Assembly: GCF_007752535.1 (NCBI RefSeq)
Contig: NZ_CP036426.1
Span: forward strand, 1,054,001 to 1,118,000
Reading direction: 5' to 3'
Source of the DNA: Tautonia plasticadhaerens
GTDB taxonomy: Bacteria > Planctomycetota > Planctomycetia > Isosphaerales > Isosphaeraceae
Length of the DNA: 64,000 nt
Every line of letters begins with the position of its first letter. Positions within the stretch are counted from its first letter, which is position 1. Below, in pieces: positions 63,593 through 64,000 of the stretch. A program made the position numbers and the translations under genes. A model generated the notes under the pieces. That model searched no databases, was not told the origin of the DNA, and worked only from the letters and a program-made list of their open reading frames with translations.

Positions 63593-64000
63593 TCAGGCCG
63601 GGGCGGGGGACTGCCTCGCAAGGGCCCGTCGGACAACCCCGACGATCGCCTCTCCCGTCAGGATGAGGAGGATGCTCGCCCCGACGACCGGCAGCAGGAG
63701 CGAGAGGGCCGCGATCGCGGCGACCAGCCCTCGGGGCACCGGCCGGTCGGGCCGCCTGGGGAAGCCGGCCCGGCCGGCCGGCCGCCGGATCCACCACATC
63801 CAGAGGCCCGTGACCGGCATCGCCGCCAGCACGAGGCAGGCGACGAGCCAGATCACCTTGGTCGTCGGCCCGAGCACGCTGCCGACGTGGAGCGGGTAGG
63901 CCCAGCCGTGCCACCAGTAGCGCTCGTCCTCCGCCAGCGTCGAATGCGACACCATCCGGCCGTCGCGGCGGTCCAGCTCGAACCGGGCGGAGACGAACGG
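63593..64000 (-). CDS. PepSY-associated TM protein, C-terminal part (cut by window edge)
   Basis: 136 codons at the right edge, open to base 64000. GWAYPLHVGSVLGPTTKVIW and LVACLVLAAMPVTGLWMWWI (the PepSY-associated TM helix motif), then a basic loop and a final TM (LVAAIAALSLLLPVVGASIL). The start lies beyond the window. The family occurs with siderophore or iron uptake and as a reductase-like membrane component. Confidence 0.82.
   Translation of the reverse strand, partial: PFVSARFELDRRDGRMVSHSTLAEDERYWWHGWAYPLHVGSVLGPTTKVIWLVACLVLAAMPVTGLWMWWIRRPAGRAGFPRRPDRPVPRGLVAAIAALSLLLPVVGASILLILTGEAIVGVVRRALARQSPAPA

Overview
The window looks like chromosomal DNA from a high-GC (roughly 70 percent) planctomycete, probably family Isosphaeraceae (Tautonia-like). 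This placement is inference. It rests on a LEPR-XLL surface protein, a DUF1559 pseudopilin, a PEP-CTERM lipase-like protein, a long Hsp70 homologue, a Ser/Thr kinase with a TPR tail and the dense GC-rich coding. No rRNA, tRNA or CRISPR array was seen.

Layout. 1-6 kb holds housekeeping genes (purD, partial; asd; truA) and two glycosyltransferases. 6-18.5 kb holds a radical-SAM-like protein without its cysteines, two small unknowns, an Hsp70 homologue, mfd, a LEPR-XLL/CARDB surface protein and an alpha/beta-hydrolase-fold protein that has lost its triad. 18.5-25.3 kb is the accessory part: a low-GC gene (GYF_2 + TM + coiled coil) lying between palindromic repeats, two small overlapping genes, membrane proteins, an attC-like site and two transposase remnants. 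25.3-29.2 kb is a co-directional set of G8/CEMIP-like protein, lipoprotein and DUF1559 pseudopilin with a Fur-like palindrome upstream. 29.4-37.4 kb holds small stress or repair genes (SRPBCC, AlkD-like, HNH, spore-photoproduct-lyase family) and secreted unknowns. 37.6-41.6 kb is a peptidase/permease operon. 41.6-44.0 kb is a secreted esterase gene split by a complete IS630-type element. 44-51 kb holds secreted proteins, a metallophosphoesterase, an Flp pilin and a serine/threonine dehydratase. 51.4-59.7 kb holds a kinase, an HD-GYP protein and a GT2/unknown gene pair. 60-64 kb has a degenerate receiver-like protein, two Tat-exported sugar-type enzymes and a PepSY membrane protein cut by the window edge.

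Three themes recur. First, reading-frame or catalytic decay that leaves a long open frame: a 43-bp duplication at the end of truA, a cysteine-less radical SAM homologue, and a hydrolase with Ser/Asp/His replaced by Gly/Asn/Arg. Second, long, almost perfect GC-rich inverted repeats in intergenic DNA (around 789, 20571, 22489-22712, 44043, 49962, 54503). Third, mobile DNA: a precise IS630 insertion with TA duplication, IS110-like remnants and an attC-like palindrome.

No complete defence system or biosynthetic cluster was recognised. The best candidates for something undescribed are the low-GC GYF_2 gene between palindromic repeats, the cysteine-less radical SAM family member, and the G8-protein/lipoprotein/pseudopilin cluster.
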